DNA from: JAOAPY01 sp041492185
GTDB taxonomy: Bacteria; Acidobacteriota; Blastocatellia; Pyrinomonadales; Pyrinomonadaceae
DNA: 64,000 bases
Reading direction: 5' to 3'
Assembly (NCBI GenBank): GCA_041492185.1
Contig: JBGPWL010000014.1
Span: 1-64,000, forward strand
A model generated the notes under the pieces. The model saw only the letters and a list, made by a program, of their open reading frames with translations. It was not told where the DNA came from and did no database searches. This document shows positions 50,083-59,116 of the stretch, piece by piece. A program made the position numbers and the translations under genes. Numbering within the stretch: position 1 is the first letter of the stretch; each line of letters starts with the position of its first letter.

Positions 50083-50962
50083 AACTCCACTCGCGATAGA
50101 GTTTCGTCACGTCTCGCTTAGCTTCGATGACAGACCGGCGCTTATCGACGTCAGCTTTCAATTGGGCCAGGGCGAAATGATCTTTATCACCGGCGAGTCG
50201 GGCTCCGGCAAATCTGTTCTTCTGCATTTGGCGATGGGTTTGCTGAAACCAGACTCCGGGCAAATCTTCATCGAGGGCCGCGAGATCGAAACGCTTGACG
50301 AATCGGAGCTGCTCGCGATACGCGGCGGACTGATGGGGATGGTCTTTCAGGAGGATTCTCTTTTCACCGGATTGTCCGTCTACGACAACGCCGCCTACCG
50401 TCTTAATGAGCACGGCTGGACGGAAGAGCAAATCCAGAAAGCGGTGACCGAGGTGTTGCGCTTTGTCGGCCTCGAGGGCGAGGAGGAGAAGCTCCCCGAA
50501 GAACTCTCCGGCGGCATGAAGCGCCGGCTGGAAATTGCGCGCGCACTGATTGGCTGGCCCTCACTCATGTTGTTTGACGAGGCAACCATGAGTCTTGATC
50601 CGATAGTTGCCGCGCAGGTGCTTCGTTTGATCATTCGCGCTCGCGACGTTAATAAGATCTCGTCGCTTTACGTCACGAAAAAGCTTTACGAGATTCCTTA
50701 CCTGACAAATTATTTCGCGTTTGCTGACGACAAAGGTCAAATCGTGGTTCGCGAAGCTCCGCTCGACAGATTACCCAGGACGAGCATTATGGTGCTTGAG
50801 TCGGGAGAGATCGTCTTCACCGGCAGCCTTCGTGAGTTTGAAGCGTGTGAGTTGCCCGCCGTGAAGGACCTGCTCGCCCTCGACAGCGTTGACCATTCGG
50901 CCGATCCTTACTTCGCCGATCCATGGGACAAGACACGACGAGCACGGGAAAAGATCTTATGA
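50066..50962 (+). CDS. MlaF-like ABC transporter ATP-binding protein, orphan
   Basis: 298 residues. Walker A GESGSGKS near residue 45, signature LSGGM at about 150 and Walker B LMLFDEA near 170; the order and FDEATMSLDP resemble the lipid-transport (MlaF/Ttg2A) ATPases. No MlaE permease, MlaD or other partner lies nearby; neighbours are a Usp and a magnesium pump. The C-terminal 60 residues extend past the usual ABC fold. A catalytic ATPase without its permease suggests it works with a partner encoded elsewhere. Confidence 0.87.
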   Translation: METETKTPLAIEFRHVSLSFDDRPALIDVSFQLGQGEMIFITGESGSGKSVLLHLAMGLLKPDSGQIFIEGREIETLDESELLAIRGGLMGMVFQEDSLFTGLSVYDNAAYRLNEHGWTEEQIQKAVTEVLRFVGLEGEEEKLPEELSGGMKRRLEIARALIGWPSLMLFDEATMSLDPIVAAQVLRLIIRARDVNKISSLYVTKKLYEIPYLTNYFAFADDKGQIVVREAPLDRLPRTSIMVLESGEIVFTGSLREFEACELPAVKDLLALDSVDHSADPYFADPWDKTRRAREKIL

Positions 50963-51093
50963 AGTGAATAGGCGTGTTGAAAGTAGCAATCACAGCATAA
51001 GAAGATTTTACTCCAGGATTCATTTCTCTTAATCTGAGTTGTGCGTTGGTCTGGTAATTTGTATAGCACTCCAACAGCAATTGCGCTTAAGCC

Positions 51094-53628
51094 ATGCAAG
51101 TTTCTCCTGCGAATTCGAGCGCGCGATCACTTTCTGAGAATGGTCTGACAAGTGAACAGGCGCGGGCCAGGCTGTCGCAGTTTGGTCCGAACGAGCCTGT
51201 CTCGTCGCGCCGCACCTCGGGCCTGGTTCAGATCCTGTTCCTGTTCATAAATCCGTTGGCCATCATCCTCCTGGTAGCCAGCGCCGTTTCCGCCGCCGTC
51301 GGTGAAGTCCTCAATGCTTCCATCATCGCGATGATGGTGTTGTTGAGCGCCGCCCTCAACTTCATCCAGACGTATCGCTCGCAACGCGCCGTCGAGCGTA
51401 TTCGCAAAGAAGTTGCTCCTACAGCCACGGCTCTACGCGACGGGAATTGGACAGAGATTCCCAGACGCGAGCTTGTGCCCGGTGATGTCATCAAGCTCAC
51501 GGCTGGCGATCTTGTGCCGGCGGATGCCTGGCTGTTTCACGTTCGCGATCTCCATGTTCAGCAGGCCGCACTCACCGGAGAGTCGCTGCCCGTCGAGAAA
51601 GAGGCGGTTGACCTAAAGGCAATATCGCAAGGCCCGAGCGATGATCACAAAGTCTTTCTCGGTACGTCTGTCGTGAGCGGCACGGGAACGGCCGCCGTCA
51701 TGGCGACCGGCAAGGACACAGCGTTCGGCGACATTGCCACACGCCTCGCCACCAAGCCGCCGGAAACCGAATTCGAAAGAGGCACGCGACAGTTCGGCCT
51801 TTTAATCATGAAGACGACCATTTTGCTGGTGCTCTTCGTTCTGCTCGTAAGTGTCGTCCTCCATCACAATTTTTTGGAGTCTCTACTTTTCGCGGTGGCT
51901 CTTGCGGTTGGGTTGACGCCTGAGTTTCTGCCGATGATCACGACGGTCACGTTGGGACAAGGCGCCGTGCACATGGCCCGAAAGAAAGTGATCGTCAAGC
52001 ATCTCGAGGCGATGCAGAACTTCGGCAGCATCGATGTTCTCTGCAGCGACAAGACGGGCACGCTCACCAGCGGCGAGATGGCGCTGGACCAGCACCTCGA
52101 TCCCTTTGGTACTCTGTCGGAACGCGTTTTTCTGCTCGCATACCTCAACAGCCTGCACGAAACAGGCGTGCGCAATCCGCTCGATCAGGCGATTAAGCAG
52201 AAACGAAGCAGTGATCCTCTGGATGCCGCGGTCCAGCAACATGATCATCCCGACATTCATGCCTATCGCAAGATCGATGAGATTCCTTTTGACTTTGAAA
52301 GGCGCCGCGTCTCGATTGTCGTAGAACACGAAAGCGAAAGATTGCTAATCACCAAAGGCGCTCCGGAAAGTATGCTGCCTGTCTGCTCAGCTTACGAGTT
52401 GAACGGTCAACGTTATCCACTCGACGCCGATTCGCGATCGCGCTGCGAAGCAACATATCGCCAACTCAGCGCCAAGGGATTTCGCATGCTGGCTGTCGCT
52501 TACTCCGCGGTGTCTCAGCAAGACGCTTACCGGGCCATCGATGAAAAGGATCTGGTGCTGGCTGGATTCTTAACTTTCTCAGATCCGCCGCTGGAGAGCG
52601 CGAAGCTCGCCTTACAGGCCCTCAAACGCGATGGCATTAAGGTCAAGATCTTGACGGGCGATAACGAACTGGTGACGCAGCACATCTGCTCGCAAGTCGG
52701 CCTCGAAGACGGACGAATTATTCTGGGTGACGAACTCGAGCGAATGACCGATCCCGCGCTCGCACACGTCGTCGAGCAAACTTCTGTCTTCGCGCGAGTC
52801 TCGCCGGCGCAAAAAAACCGAATCATCCTGGCGCTCAAGCATCGCAGTCATGTCGTTGGGTATCTGGGAGACGGCATCAACGACGCGCCTTCCCTTCATG
52901 CCGCGGATGTCGGCATTTCCGTCTCCACGGCCGTCGATGTTGCGAAAGATGCCGCCGATTTCATCCTGCTCGAGCGCAGCTTAAGCGTGCTGCACGAAGG
53001 CATCATTGAAGGCCGCAAGTCTTTCGGCAATGTTATGAAGTATCTGCTGATGGGGACAAGTTCCAATTTCGGCAATATGTTCAGCATGGCCATCGCTTCC
53101 CTCTTCCTGCCGTTTTTGCCGATGCTGCCGACGCAGATTCTGCTCAACAACTTTCTCTACGATCTGGCTCAAATAACGATTCCCACGGATCACGTTGACC
53201 AGACGTTCATCCACAAGCCGCAGCGCTGGAACGTGCGGATGATTCGCGACTTCATGATCTACATCGGGCCGATTAGTTCCATCTACGATTTCCTGACTTT
53301 CTTTGTGCTGCTGAAAGTTTTCAGGGCTTCGGAACAACTTTTCCATGCCGGATGGTTTGTCGAGTCGCTCGCGACGCAAACGCTGGTGATCTTCATCATT
53401 CGCACCGCGGGCAATCCATTCCGCAGCCGACCAAGCGTGGCGCTGACTGCAACCACCGTCCTCGTCGTTCTGGCAGGTACGGCGCTTCCGTTTACAAAGC
53501 TGGGAGCGGTGCTTGGTTTCACGCCGCTGCCGGCAGGATTTCTTCTCTTTATTCTTCTTGCGACCTCGACGTATCTCTTGCTGGTGCACTTCGTCAAGCG
53601 CCGTCTGATGCGACGGCTCTTGCGGTGA
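51094..53628 (+). CDS. mgtA: Magnesium-transporting P-type ATPase, MgtA-like
   Basis: 844 residues. A P3B-type pump: TGESLPVEK actuator loop, the TPEFLPM transmembrane motif in the place of PEGLP, phosphorylation site DKTGTLT, KGAPESML and GDGINDAPS. Length and motif order match MgtA/MgtB, which import Mg2+. The ribosome site is poor; the ATG at 51094 was chosen as the first in frame. The third P-type ATPase of the window, next to the universal stress genes. Confidence 0.93.
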   Translation: MQVSPANSSARSLSENGLTSEQARARLSQFGPNEPVSSRRTSGLVQILFLFINPLAIILLVASAVSAAVGEVLNASIIAMMVLLSAALNFIQTYRSQRAVERIRKEVAPTATALRDGNWTEIPRRELVPGDVIKLTAGDLVPADAWLFHVRDLHVQQAALTGESLPVEKEAVDLKAISQGPSDDHKVFLGTSVVSGTGTAAVMATGKDTAFGDIATRLATKPPETEFERGTRQFGLLIMKTTILLVLFVLLVSVVLHHNFLESLLFAVALAVGLTPEFLPMITTVTLGQGAVHMARKKVIVKHLEAMQNFGSIDVLCSDKTGTLTSGEMALDQHLDPFGTLSERVFLLAYLNSLHETGVRNPLDQAIKQKRSSDPLDAAVQQHDHPDIHAYRKIDEIPFDFERRRVSIVVEHESERLLITKGAPESMLPVCSAYELNGQRYPLDADSRSRCEATYRQLSAKGFRMLAVAYSAVSQQDAYRAIDEKDLVLAGFLTFSDPPLESAKLALQALKRDGIKVKILTGDNELVTQHICSQVGLEDGRIILGDELERMTDPALAHVVEQTSVFARVSPAQKNRIILALKHRSHVVGYLGDGINDAPSLHAADVGISVSTAVDVAKDAADFILLERSLSVLHEGIIEGRKSFGNVMKYLLMGTSSNFGNMFSMAIASLFLPFLPMLPTQILLNNFLYDLAQITIPTDHVDQTFIHKPQRWNVRMIRDFMIYIGPISSIYDFLTFFVLLKVFRASEQLFHAGWFVESLATQTLVIFIIRTAGNPFRSRPSVALTATTVLVVLAGTALPFTKLGAVLGFTPLPAGFLLFILLATSTYLLLVHFVKRRLMRRLLR

Positions 53629-53844
53629 GTGGCGCCGAGGTATTAGGCGAACTGGAACGGTAGAATCGTCGAGCGGCTTTGCCCAGGGCAGCAGGCGATC
53701 GTCGTCTGAGGAATATTCCCAACTATTCGCGGAGTACTTCCCAGCTATGACTTTCGCGGTGGCCAAAAACGCTTGTTTTCCGCCCGGCACGGTCATTGCT
53801 CAAACGTCCAAGAGGAGGCAGGGTTTTTGGTCCTGGCGAGGCTT

Positions 53845-54774
53845 ATGGAAATAAACCGCATTCTGTGCCCCATCGATTTTACCGCGGGATCGGATGAAGC
53901 GTTGCGTTACGCGCTCGCCCTGGCGCGTGCTTACGAGGCCAAGCTGATCGCCTTTCACTGCGAACCTGCAGACGCTGATGCAGAACTGGTGCAGAGTAAA
54001 TTCAAAGCATCGTTCAAAAAGACGCTCTTTGAGTGTCTTGACCCCTCGGAGCTGGCAACGATCGATTGGGAGCGAGTTGTCGAACAGTGCGACGACCCCG
54101 GCACGGCGATAACCAGCTATGCGGCTGAGCACGGCGTTGATCTGATCGTGATGCGTTCGCGGCGGCGACCAACCCGGGCAGCCTTGCTCGGCTCGACGGC
54201 CGAATCAGTTTGTCGTACTGCGCCCTGCCCCGTGCTCGTTACACATGCTGATGAGCGAGATTGGGTCGGCGCCACTGCACGCAAGATTGATTTGAAACGA
54301 GTGCTTGTGGCCTACGACTTTTCAGACTACTCCGAGCTGGCCCTCAATTATGCTTTGATGTTCGCGCAAGAGTATCAGTCAGAGCTGCACTTGCTGCACG
54401 TGTTGCCGCGCTTCACCTTGAGTGAGCCTGAAATTGCGTGGTCCCCACTTTGCGACGAAGGTCCTTATCACAAGGCCGCGAGGCGCTTGCAAAAAGCAAT
54501 ACCACCCGAAACGCACCTTTGGTGTCAAGTTAAGCATGCAGTCAGCGAGGGCCAGCCTTATCGCGAGATTCTCAACCACGCGGAAAAGAATGAGATTGAT
54601 CTCATCTGCATTGGCGCGCATGGGGCAGGTTTCGGCATGCGCGCGCTGTTCGGATCGAACGTCGATCGCGTCTTGCGCCAGGCGCCTTGTCCAGTGCTCG
54701 TAACGCGGCCGCTCAAACCGGCAAACATATCGCAACCGAGGGCTGAAGCACGAGCGGCGGTGCATGCGTCATGA
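53845..54774 (+). CDS. Tandem universal stress protein (two Usp domains, first degenerate)
   Basis: 309 residues from ATG 53845. First domain: MEINRILCPIDFTAGSDEALRYAL, ending with VMRSRRRPTRAALLGSTAE, where the glycines of the ATP motif are replaced (RSRRRP), so nucleotide binding there is doubtful. Second domain: RVLVAYDFSDYSELALNYAL with an intact GAHGAGFGMRALFGS. Between the stress genes at 49 and 54.8 kb. A GAGG precedes the ATG at short distance. Confidence 0.9.
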   Translation: MEINRILCPIDFTAGSDEALRYALALARAYEAKLIAFHCEPADADAELVQSKFKASFKKTLFECLDPSELATIDWERVVEQCDDPGTAITSYAAEHGVDLIVMRSRRRPTRAALLGSTAESVCRTAPCPVLVTHADERDWVGATARKIDLKRVLVAYDFSDYSELALNYALMFAQEYQSELHLLHVLPRFTLSEPEIAWSPLCDEGPYHKAARRLQKAIPPETHLWCQVKHAVSEGQPYREILNHAEKNEIDLICIGAHGAGFGMRALFGSNVDRVLRQAPCPVLVTRPLKPANISQPRAEARAAVHAS

Positions 54775-54805
54775 AGAAATATTGATTCACTCGGGAGGTT
54801 AAGTC

Positions 54806-55279
54806 ATGAGAATTCTGGTACCGGTTGATGGCTCGTCTTTCAGCAACGCGGCCGTCAGTGAAGTCGCCGCGCGGCCGTGGCCGGCATCGAGTGAAGTAAG
54901 GGTCGTCATGGCGTTTCAGGTGCCGATGACTCCGACGCCGGAAGCCTGGGCCATCTCCGGTGAATATTTCGAGGCGTTGGAGCGGATAGCGCGAGAACAA
55001 GCACAGGCTGTGGTTGATGCTGCGCTGGCTAAGCTCGCAAATACGGTCGACAAGTCGGTGACCGTCGTTGGCGAAGTCCTGAGCGGCCCGCCACGCGAGG
55101 CGATTCTGGACGAAGCTGATCGCTGGAATGCTGATCTGATTATCATGGGATCGCACGGCTATGGGGCGTGGCAGCGCTTCCTGCTGGGTTCGGTTTCACA
55201 GGCAGTTGTCTCGCATGCGAAGTGCTCAGTGGAAGTCGTTCATTGTCGTAAGGAGCACGGCGACGCAAAGGCAGCGTGA
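54806..55279 (+). CDS. Single-domain universal stress protein
   Basis: 157 residues. MRILVPVDGSSFSNAAVSEVA at the start and GSHGYGAWQRFLLGS near residue 113 show an intact ATP-binding Usp domain. Preceded by CGGGAGG. It starts 31 bases after the preceding Usp gene, so the two are probably cotranscribed. Confidence 0.93.
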   Translation: MRILVPVDGSSFSNAAVSEVAARPWPASSEVRVVMAFQVPMTPTPEAWAISGEYFEALERIAREQAQAVVDAALAKLANTVDKSVTVVGEVLSGPPREAILDEADRWNADLIIMGSHGYGAWQRFLLGSVSQAVVSHAKCSVEVVHCRKEHGDAKAA

Positions 55280-55322
55280 GGTCGAAGTCTAACAACCTGC
55301 GCTTAGAACTCGGCTAAAAATA

Positions 55323-55353
55323 AAACCCGCGCGACTTTCAGTCGCGCAGGTTT
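55323..55353. terminator. Bidirectional terminator between convergent genes
   Basis: AAACC-c-GCGCGACT-ttc-AGTCGCGC-a-GGTTT forms a strong stem with A-run and T-run on both sides. It lies between the last Usp gene (plus) and the 55409 gene (minus), so it can serve both. Confidence 0.8.
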
Positions 55354-55408
55354 CAACTAGTGTCAGCTCGTGGGCCTCGCTCTTCAGCAAATCAACGAGC
55401 AACTTCTT

Positions 55409-55606
55409 TCAGGGTTTTCCCTTCTTGTCGCCGCCTCTCTTATCCTGATTGCTGTTTTGCGGCGGCTTCTCCTTGTCCTTGACGACTACCTTCGGCGGGT
55501 CTTTCGGCGGGCGCTTATTGTCGTTCGTGTTTTTCTGCCCGAACGCACCGACTGAGATGATGCCCATCATCGCCATCGTCAATAAAGTTCGCTTTAAGTT
55601 TTTCAT
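55409..55606 (-). CDS. Small secreted lysine/proline-rich peptide
   Basis: 65 residues. Signal peptide residues 1-23 (MKNLKRTLLTMAMMGIISVGAFG), then a very basic, proline-rich hydrophilic tail (NDNKRPPKDPPKVVVKDKEKPP). Ribosome site AGGAGG precedes the ATG. No recognised domain. Mature peptide is only about 42 residues, unlikely to fold alone. Confidence 0.7.
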   Translation of the reverse strand: MKNLKRTLLTMAMMGIISVGAFGQKNTNDNKRPPKDPPKVVVKDKEKPPQNSNQDKRGGDKKGKP

Positions 55607-55818
55607 CAGTTCAGCCTCCTCATGCCTGTAAATCAGGGCGCATGGGAGGGAGAGAAAGAGTCGCGCCGCTCAGAATGGGAGCAACATCGATGCCAAAAGC
55701 TATTGTGCACGATCATCATGTTCAGTCCAACAGCAAGGCAGTCACGAGCACTCTATATCCTCCCCAATCCGCACGGTATCGTGCAATTAGACTCTGATCC
55801 CGAGAGACGCGGAAGCCA

Positions 55819-58047
55819 TTAGCGCCGTACGGTGACACTAAGACTGCCAACATTTCCGCTGTTGTCAAAGGCCCTTAACGAAACGGTGTGTTCGCCCGCT
55901 GCGAGAATGGGCAGATCGAGCGTGTACCGTTCGCGAGCACTGTCGGCAATGCCGTCGTCGGGAAACGTCGGACTCCAAAGCGATCCGTCCACGCTGACAT
56001 CCGCGCGCTTGACGCGGCCCGTCGCGTCCTCAACCTCAAATACGACTCTGATGCCGTCGCTCTTAATTTGCGGAGCGCCCACGACCCGCACTACCGGCGG
56101 CGTATTGTCGATGTCAATCGGTTCGCTCAACCGTTCTCCGGTGAACGCTTTCCCCGGTGGATTGTCCGGCGCATCCGAAGCAATTATCTTTATGATGTAG
56201 CGACCATCAGCGAGTGTCGCGCCGTCAATGGTGAAGAAGTTCTCGTGTAGTTTGTCTTTCAACAGTCTGAATGTTTTTTCGTTCAGGGCGCGATAGTAGA
56301 TCGAGTATTCCAAAGTGTCGCCATTGCGATCTTCAGCCTGCCATTGAATCGAACGCGCTCCGCGTTGATAGAGACGACGCGGGGGAACCTGCGCCACCAT
56401 GCCAAAGAGTGTTGGATCCAAACCCGACGATTCAACGTTGGGATCAACCGGAACTTGTGGCAAAGCCTGCAAGCCTACGCCGATGGGCAACGTCATGATT
56501 GAAAGCACTTCCGGCGCGACGTTTCTTTGCAGATAGGCAACGCTCACATCTTCCATCCAGGTTGGAGCATTACTGTTCGGTGCGGACGCTGAGTGGAGCG
56601 TCGCGCGCCATTGGATGAAGCGCGCGCGAGGGCTCGCGATCTGATTGCCGGATGGGTCGCGATAGGGCGCGCTCCACTCGCTCCAGGTCGCATCCGGCCG
56701 TTCACCGTTGCCGCTGCGAGTTTGCAACTCGATGTTCCCTTCACCGCGCCACCAGATGCGTCCCCATGAAGCCATTAGACGCGCGTCGCGAACCGGCGAC
56801 TCGTAAGTCCCTTCATTAATCAATTCACTACCGAAGCGAAAAAGTTTTCCCTGGTTACTGGAGGCGGCGAACATTTCTCCGGGTCGCGAAACGAATGAAG
56901 AAATCTGGCCTTCGCTCGACTGCAACAGCAGTGTATCTCGCCCCTCATCCGTCACCGAATAGATGCGGCCCTTATCAGCCGTGCCGATCAGCACACTGCC
57001 TGGTTGCTTTGCCGGCGCGATGGCAAATGCCGTAATCGAGGTTGAAGACCAAATCGTATCGGTGCCTCCGTCAGGCAAAATGCGAAAGACGGCGCTGCGC
57101 GCGTTGACCGTATCAGTGCGACTGCGCGGCGGCTGCTGCATTGGTTGAATCGGCGCGCCTGTTTCATCAATCGGCGTAATCGTCACACTCGTCGAAGGCG
57201 CAGGACCTTCGGATGGCTGCCCCGTCGGAGTCGAAGGCATCGGCCCACGAGTGGTCGATGCGGCTTCGCCCAGTGCCAGCACGTAGATCGATCCGTCAGC
57301 GGCGGGCGCGAGCGCGTGGATTTCACGCAAGCGCGCGTCGAAGAGTCCGAACGCCTTTCCATCTTGCGATATGCGCAAGACGAGTCCGCCCGGATCAGTG
57401 CCGGCAATCAAGTCGCCTTGCGCCGTTACTGCCAACGACATCACATGAGTTTGGTTTGTATTGATCAAAAGCGACGATTCCGGCTTCGCTCCGGCGGCGC
57501 GTACGCGATACAGCTTTCCGTTATCACCGGTGCCCACCGCTAGCGAGCCGTCCGGCAACGAAGCAAGTGACCAGATGTATTTGTCCGTAGGATCGAAATA
57601 GACATCGGCGTGACCATCGGCGGTGATTCGATAAACCTTTCCGTCGGGCGATGTGCCCGCATACAACACGCCGTCGTTACCAACAGCAAGAGCGGTCACG
57701 TCAAGCTCGCTCGCGTCGTAGAGCAAAGCGCCGCGACCATCGGGCGTGACTCGATAGACCCGGCCATCGTGTCCAGTACCCAAATATATGTTGCCTTGAC
57801 TGTCGACGGCGCTCGACCAGATGTAAGGCTGTTCACAATTGAAGACCTGAGTGAAACGTGGCGCTAACATCAAGACGCCTGTGTCGGTGATCGAGACACC
57901 GTGCGATTCGCCCTTTAACAACTCAACGCGGCTGTCGATTTGCCAGATTGATGGCTGGCCCGCGAGAATGATCGAAGCGGACCCAGCAACAAGAAGGAAA
58001 ACGATCACGAGTGTGACCGTGCGATTGATTAGGTTGTGTCGGTGCAT
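55819..58047 (-). CDS. Exported beta-propeller protein with C-terminal Ig-like region
   Basis: 742 residues. Signal peptide residues 1-29. Residues about 60-420 carry repeated GxLYxG.xPDGKVYR blocks (IYLGTGHDGRVYRVTPDG, LYAGTSPDGKVYRITADG, LAVGTGDNGKLYRV, LIAGTDPGGLVLRI), about 40 residues apart, as in a beta-propeller. A Pro/Thr/Ser-rich insertion lies near residue 270-310. The C-terminal half has fibronectin/Ig-like strands (TPPVVRVVGAPQIKSDG). No catalytic residues noticed. Probably a surface or periplasmic binding protein. Confidence 0.85.
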   Translation of the reverse strand: MHRHNLINRTVTLVIVFLLVAGSASIILAGQPSIWQIDSRVELLKGESHGVSITDTGVLMLAPRFTQVFNCEQPYIWSSAVDSQGNIYLGTGHDGRVYRVTPDGRGALLYDASELDVTALAVGNDGVLYAGTSPDGKVYRITADGHADVYFDPTDKYIWSLASLPDGSLAVGTGDNGKLYRVRAAGAKPESSLLINTNQTHVMSLAVTAQGDLIAGTDPGGLVLRISQDGKAFGLFDARLREIHALAPAADGSIYVLALGEAASTTRGPMPSTPTGQPSEGPAPSTSVTITPIDETGAPIQPMQQPPRSRTDTVNARSAVFRILPDGGTDTIWSSTSITAFAIAPAKQPGSVLIGTADKGRIYSVTDEGRDTLLLQSSEGQISSFVSRPGEMFAASSNQGKLFRFGSELINEGTYESPVRDARLMASWGRIWWRGEGNIELQTRSGNGERPDATWSEWSAPYRDPSGNQIASPRARFIQWRATLHSASAPNSNAPTWMEDVSVAYLQRNVAPEVLSIMTLPIGVGLQALPQVPVDPNVESSGLDPTLFGMVAQVPPRRLYQRGARSIQWQAEDRNGDTLEYSIYYRALNEKTFRLLKDKLHENFFTIDGATLADGRYIIKIIASDAPDNPPGKAFTGERLSEPIDIDNTPPVVRVVGAPQIKSDGIRVVFEVEDATGRVKRADVSVDGSLWSPTFPDDGIADSARERYTLDLPILAAGEHTVSLRAFDNSGNVGSLSVTVRR

Positions 58048-58057
58048 ATTTCGAGGC

Positions 58058-59080
58058 TCAGTTTCCTACGTATTTTGCGTAAAGCGAGCGGGCCATCGTG
58101 ATCTCGTTCGTCCCACGAATGATCGAGCGCGCATCCTGAAAAACCGTCAGCTCATAATCACCCGCGCTAAAGCGCAGCAGGTAATCGTTAAACTTTACTT
58201 CGCCTGAGGCGCGTAATCGGTCGGCGAGCGCGGCAAAGTCAACTCGGGTCCCATGAGTCGGCGAGATTTGCACGGCATTGCGTCCACACAGGATCGCCGC
58301 AAACTCGCTCGCAGTCGCGGCCAAAGTGTCGAAGCGATCGAGCGCGCACGTCGGACACTCGGGCGACGGACTGCCGGGATTGATCTTTCTCCATTCGTTG
58401 CGCCACACATCAAACTGCATCAGCGAGTTGTGAAGTTGACCTACCTGGCCCGTCAGCAGTTTCAATGCTTCGCTCACCTGAACGGCAGCCACGATGCTTA
58501 TGATTGGCATGATCACGCCCGCCGTGTCGCACGTCGGCGCGCTGGCAGCCGGCGGCGCTTCTTCGAAAACGCAACGCAGGCACGCGGTTTCGCGCGGACG
58601 AATCGTCATCGTGACGCCATAGGAACCAACCGCCGCGCCGTAGATCCAGTTAACGCTGTGCTTCACGCACGCGTCGTTGATCAGGTAGCGTGTGGCAAAG
58701 TTGTCGGTGCCGTCCAGGGTGACGTCGCAGTTCTCGATCAGGCGTTCGATGTTAGTGTGATTGACGTCGGCTATCTCGGGTTCGGTTTGAATTTCGGAAT
58801 TGATCTCAGCGATGTGACTTGCCGCGGCGATTGCTTTCGGCAAACGTTCCGTCGCGTCGCGCTCGGTGAACATCGTCTGTCGCTGCAGGTTCGAGCCTTC
58901 TACGAAATCTCGATCAATGATTCGCAGTCGTCCGACCCCCGCGCGCGCCAGGGCTTCGGCCTGCGCTGACCCGAGTGCGCCGCAACCGATGATCGCGGCG
59001 CGCGACTCCCGCAAACGCGCCTGCCCTTCATGGCCGATGCCGGCAAATAGGATTTGACGACTGTAACGATCGTTAGACAT
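58058..59080 (-). CDS. ThiF/MoeB-family E1-like adenylyltransferase
   Basis: 340 residues from ATG 59080 (59092 is an in-frame alternative). The start SNDRYSRQILFAGIGHEGQ and the ATP motif GCGALGSAQAEALARAGVG followed by IIDRDFVEGSNLQRQ define a ThiF/MoeB enzyme that adenylates the C-terminus of a small sulfur-carrier protein. Zinc cysteines CLRC and CPTC are present. The C-terminal 90 residues are not a rhodanese domain and may be a ubiquitin-like or regulatory part. No ThiS/MoaD gene is adjacent. It follows aroDE closely on the minus strand. Confidence 0.9.
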   Translation of the reverse strand: MSNDRYSRQILFAGIGHEGQARLRESRAAIIGCGALGSAQAEALARAGVGRLRIIDRDFVEGSNLQRQTMFTERDATERLPKAIAAASHIAEINSEIQTEPEIADVNHTNIERLIENCDVTLDGTDNFATRYLINDACVKHSVNWIYGAAVGSYGVTMTIRPRETACLRCVFEEAPPAASAPTCDTAGVIMPIISIVAAVQVSEALKLLTGQVGQLHNSLMQFDVWRNEWRKINPGSPSPECPTCALDRFDTLAATASEFAAILCGRNAVQISPTHGTRVDFAALADRLRASGEVKFNDYLLRFSAGDYELTVFQDARSIIRGTNEITMARSLYAKYVGN

Positions 59081-59085
59081 AAGGG

Positions 59086-59116
59086 ATTTCAAATTTCAGA
59101 TCTCAGATTTCAGATT
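59086..59116. repeat. Short degenerate tandem repeat at the aroDE end
   Basis: The strand reads ATTTCAAATTTCAGATCTCAGATTTCAGATT: repeats of a roughly 7-8 base unit (TTTCAGAT / TCTCAGAT). It covers the last codons of aroDE, giving its tail NLKSEI, and the start region of the downstream ThiF-like gene. Confidence 0.4.
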
